DNA from: Candidatus Latescibacterota bacterium
GTDB lineage: Bacteria > Latescibacterota > MVCY01
DNA length: 7,317 bases
Assembly: GCA_030629295.1 (NCBI GenBank)
Contig: DAOVPH010000079.1
Span: 1-7,317 of the forward strand
Direction: 5' to 3'
Part shown: positions 5,818 through 7,317 of the stretch, one piece after another
Numbering within the stretch: position 1 is the first letter of the stretch
Layout: every line of letters starts with the position of its first letter
Notes under the pieces: model-generated
Database searches by the model: none
What the model was told of the DNA's origin: nothing
What the model saw: the letters and a program-made list of their open reading frames with translations, nothing else
Position numbers and translations under genes: made by a program

Positions 5818-6888
5818 TCACTCCCTGTTATCAGAGTAGTCTCCATATTTGCGGACTAAGGAATGATAGAAATCATAGGTCTCCACTGAGATGTCCGGAC
5901 CGATGGAGTGGGTGCCGATGACAATTCCCCCTTCCTTGCCTGCTTCTAAAATAGGTAGAATGTGCCTTTCTGTTTTTTCTTTATCTCCTGAAGGGAGCAC
6001 AAAGACATTATCCACTCCTCCAATATAGGAGAGTTTATCGCCATATTTCTTCTTCAATTCTAAAATATGCATTCCGGCTTTTGGTTCAACAGGATTTATT
6101 CCATCAATCCCGGCTTCTATCACCATATCAAGAAAGGAGACAATATTGCCATCGCAATGGAGAATAACTTTCTTCGCCCCAGCCTCCTTTAGAGTGTTTA
6201 CCATCGTTTTATAAACAGGTAAGAATATTTGTTCAAATGTTTTTGGAGAAAACATTGGCGCATCATTAGAGCCCATATCATCATATATCCAGACACCGGT
6301 ATCATACAGATTTCCCTTGCGTAATGACTCCAGGCCAATGGAAACAAGGTGATCCGCTACCTTTTCCACCAGTGCCTTAGCAAAACTCTTATCACTAACT
6401 AAATCCATCAAAAACTCTGCTTCCCCTCGGATAAAAGAAGAACGGATAAAGGGCCCACCAATCTTACAGAAAACAGCTCTTTTCTTCTTCTCTTCTTTCA
6501 CTTTCTCTAAAAAACGCTTGTACCGGGAATCTAAATTGGCTGATTCAAATTTCAGATTATCCAGATCATTTCTGCTTTTTAAGACCGTATCTACGGTTTC
6601 AGAAAAATAGGAGTCCTTCTTCGTTTTCACCGTTCTCCCCCAGCCATCCCGGGAGACCAAATAATCCCTTTCTTTTCTTATCACTCCTTTGGCGCTGGGG
6701 AAAAATGTTTCATCTGCCACCGGAACAGAAAGGTCAATTCCATAATAATCACGGATATCAATTTCTTGCCCAATTCCTTTTTCTTTGCGCCAATTTTCCA
6801 CAAATTCTCCCCAGAAGCCGTCAAAGAGGGTCATGCGATCTGGGGATTCGAAATCAAGAGCCTTCATCACCCGTTCTTTACTGGTCAT
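5818..6888 (-). CDS. URO-D family protein lacking canonical Cys zinc ligands
   Basis: A 356-residue uroporphyrinogen decarboxylase superfamily protein, as shown by the N-terminus MTSKERVMKALDFESPDRMT, the barrel segments VILHCDGNIVSFLDMVIEAG (241-260) and IDGINPVEP (261-269), YIGGVDN (288-294), and the C-terminal GTHSIGPDISVETYDFY (325-341). Where MtaA-type enzymes have His-X-Cys, this one has H244-C245-D246, and where they have the distal Cys it has H327. This matches an HSDG/HSIGPD-type subgroup without the zinc triad, so it may not be a classical corrinoid methyltransferase. It also differs strongly from HemE, and no heme genes are nearby. Its ATG overlaps the upstream gene's TGA as ATGA, indicating coupling; no strong ribosome binding site is seen. 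It ends in TGA before the 216-bp gap. It is distinctly AT-richer than the gene before it. The function is unknown, likely C1 or carboxyl chemistry on a small molecule. Confidence 0.87.
   Translation of the reverse strand: MTSKERVMKALDFESPDRMTLFDGFWGEFVENWRKEKGIGQEIDIRDYYGIDLSVPVADETFFPSAKGVIRKERDYLVSRDGWGRTVKTKKDSYFSETVDTVLKSRNDLDNLKFESANLDSRYKRFLEKVKEEKKKRAVFCKIGGPFIRSSFIRGEAEFLMDLVSDKSFAKALVEKVADHLVSIGLESLRKGNLYDTGVWIYDDMGSNDAPMFSPKTFEQIFLPVYKTMVNTLKEAGAKKVILHCDGNIVSFLDMVIEAGIDGINPVEPKAGMHILELKKKYGDKLSYIGGVDNVFVLPSGDKEKTERHILPILEAGKEGGIVIGTHSIGPDISVETYDFYHSLVRKYGDYSDNRE
6885..6888 (-). promoter_or_regulatory. ATGA stop/start overlap
   Basis: The URO-D ATG (6888-6886) and the hydrolase TGA (6887-6885) share bases. 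This fixes the URO-D start and indicates termination-reinitiation coupling between the two genes. Confidence 0.8.
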
Positions 6889-7317
6889 CCTACTGCACCA
6901 CTAACTTTACAAGCCCGGATAAATGTTTCAGAGGTGGCGGTGTAGGCCATATTCACCATCTCCACCCATTCGATCCAAACGCGGGTCATCAGCAGTTCTT
7001 TCACGGTGTTGTGGCTTTCCACGGCGGTGGTGCAATCACGCAGCAGGATGGTCCTGTAGCCCCTCTTGTGACCCATCTGCCTCATCGCCCCTGGCTTATC
7101 GATAAGGCACATATTGGCAGCGAATCCCACATAGACGAGGTTGAGTATCCCCCGGCGTTTGAGGATATCATTCATCTGCTCGCCGGTGGAGATGACATAT
7201 TCGTCCTCAAGCGGCTCGACGATCTTGGGGATATAGGTTAATCGCCGCCGCCCCTCATCTTCCTCTCCGAATCCTTCATAGTATCTGTCCTCATCAAACT
7301 CTCGCTGCCTGGCTTTC
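6885..7317 (-). CDS. Isochorismatase-like cysteine hydrolase, N-terminus cut by window edge
   Basis: The frame is open to the window edge: 143 residues are readable from 7316 down to the TGA at 6887-6885, 47 more than from the internal ATG at 7175. The core VYVGFAANMCLIDKPGAM (residues 61-78 of the fragment) is the family's nucleophile loop, with C70 as the probable catalytic cysteine. It is followed by GYRTILLRDCTTAVES, the usual next strand and helix. The Asp and Lys that complete the triad would lie mostly upstream, outside the window. The family includes isochorismatase, nicotinamidase and N-carbamoylsarcosine amidase, all hydrolases of small amides or ethers; which reaction applies cannot be told. 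A charged stretch (FDEDRYYEGFGEEDEGRR) near the window edge is unusual and may be an insertion. The gene overlaps the following URO-D gene by 4 bp, so the two are very likely co-translated. Confidence 0.85.
   Translation of the reverse strand, partial: KARQREFDEDRYYEGFGEEDEGRRRLTYIPKIVEPLEDEYVISTGEQMNDILKRRGILNLVYVGFAANMCLIDKPGAMRQMGHKRGYRTILLRDCTTAVESHNTVKELLMTRVWIEWVEMVNMAYTATSETFIRACKVSGAVG

Noticed and set aside
5552..5821. 89-codon minus-strand frame with GTG start overlapping the TGA of the URO-D gene (GTGA)
   Set aside because: It crosses a hairpin, AT-rich tandem repeats and the glycosidase ribosome binding site, overlaps the glycosidase N-terminus out of frame, and has no recognisable protein pattern. 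The overlap-type start is suggestive, but the rest looks like translated intergenic repeat.
6705..7241. 178-codon plus-strand frame
   Set aside because: Antisense to the hydrolase and the URO-D gene, His/Pro-rich in the manner of a shadow frame.
1..7317. CRISPR array, insertion sequence, tRNA or rRNA
   Set aside because: No regularly spaced repeats, transposase-like frame, cloverleaf or rRNA-like sequence was found on either strand.

Overview
The window reads as an operon-like block from an uncultured, probably anaerobic bacterium. This is inferred from strong Shine-Dalgarno sites (AAGGAGG type), tight gene spacing, and a set of one-carbon methyltransferase-family genes typical of anaerobes. 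No rRNA, tRNA or housekeeping marker is present, so I cannot place it taxonomically. All six genes lie on the minus strand, so transcription runs from 7317 towards 1. The two edge genes are cut by the window.

In order of transcription: (1) the C-terminal part of an isochorismatase-like cysteine hydrolase (6885-7317); (2) a uroporphyrinogen-decarboxylase (URO-D) family protein without the usual Cys zinc ligands (5818-6888), joined to gene 1 by a 4-bp ATGA overlap; (3) a 216-bp non-coding gap with a small hairpin and AT-rich direct repeats; (4) a 664-aa cytosolic glycoside-hydrolase-like protein of the GHL6 / beta-galactosidase-trimerisation type (3607-5601); (5) a 493-aa non-pyrrolysine MttB-superfamily methyltransferase (2103-3584); (6) a second URO-D family protein, with an intact His-X-Cys...Cys zinc motif as in MtaA-type corrinoid methyltransferases (906-2084); (7) an aldo/keto reductase with an intact catalytic tetrad, cut at its C-terminus (1-851).

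Genes 4 to 6 are separated by only 22 and 18 bp and are probably co-transcribed. The combination suggests a catabolic module: a glycosidase-like enzyme frees or processes a methylated or quaternary-amine-bearing compound, an MttB-type enzyme and a zinc-dependent URO-D-type enzyme move its methyl group through a corrinoid carrier, and the reductase and hydrolase handle the remaining skeleton. That is inference from family membership and order. No corrinoid-binding protein, transporter or regulator lies in the window, and the substrate cannot be read from the sequence.

Points of interest: a glycosidase next to an MttB/URO-D pair; two URO-D paralogues with contrasting metal-site residues; an amber codon as the only thing separating the MttB-like and URO-D-like reading frames, which are in the same phase; and a clear shift to GC-richer sequence in the reductase gene.
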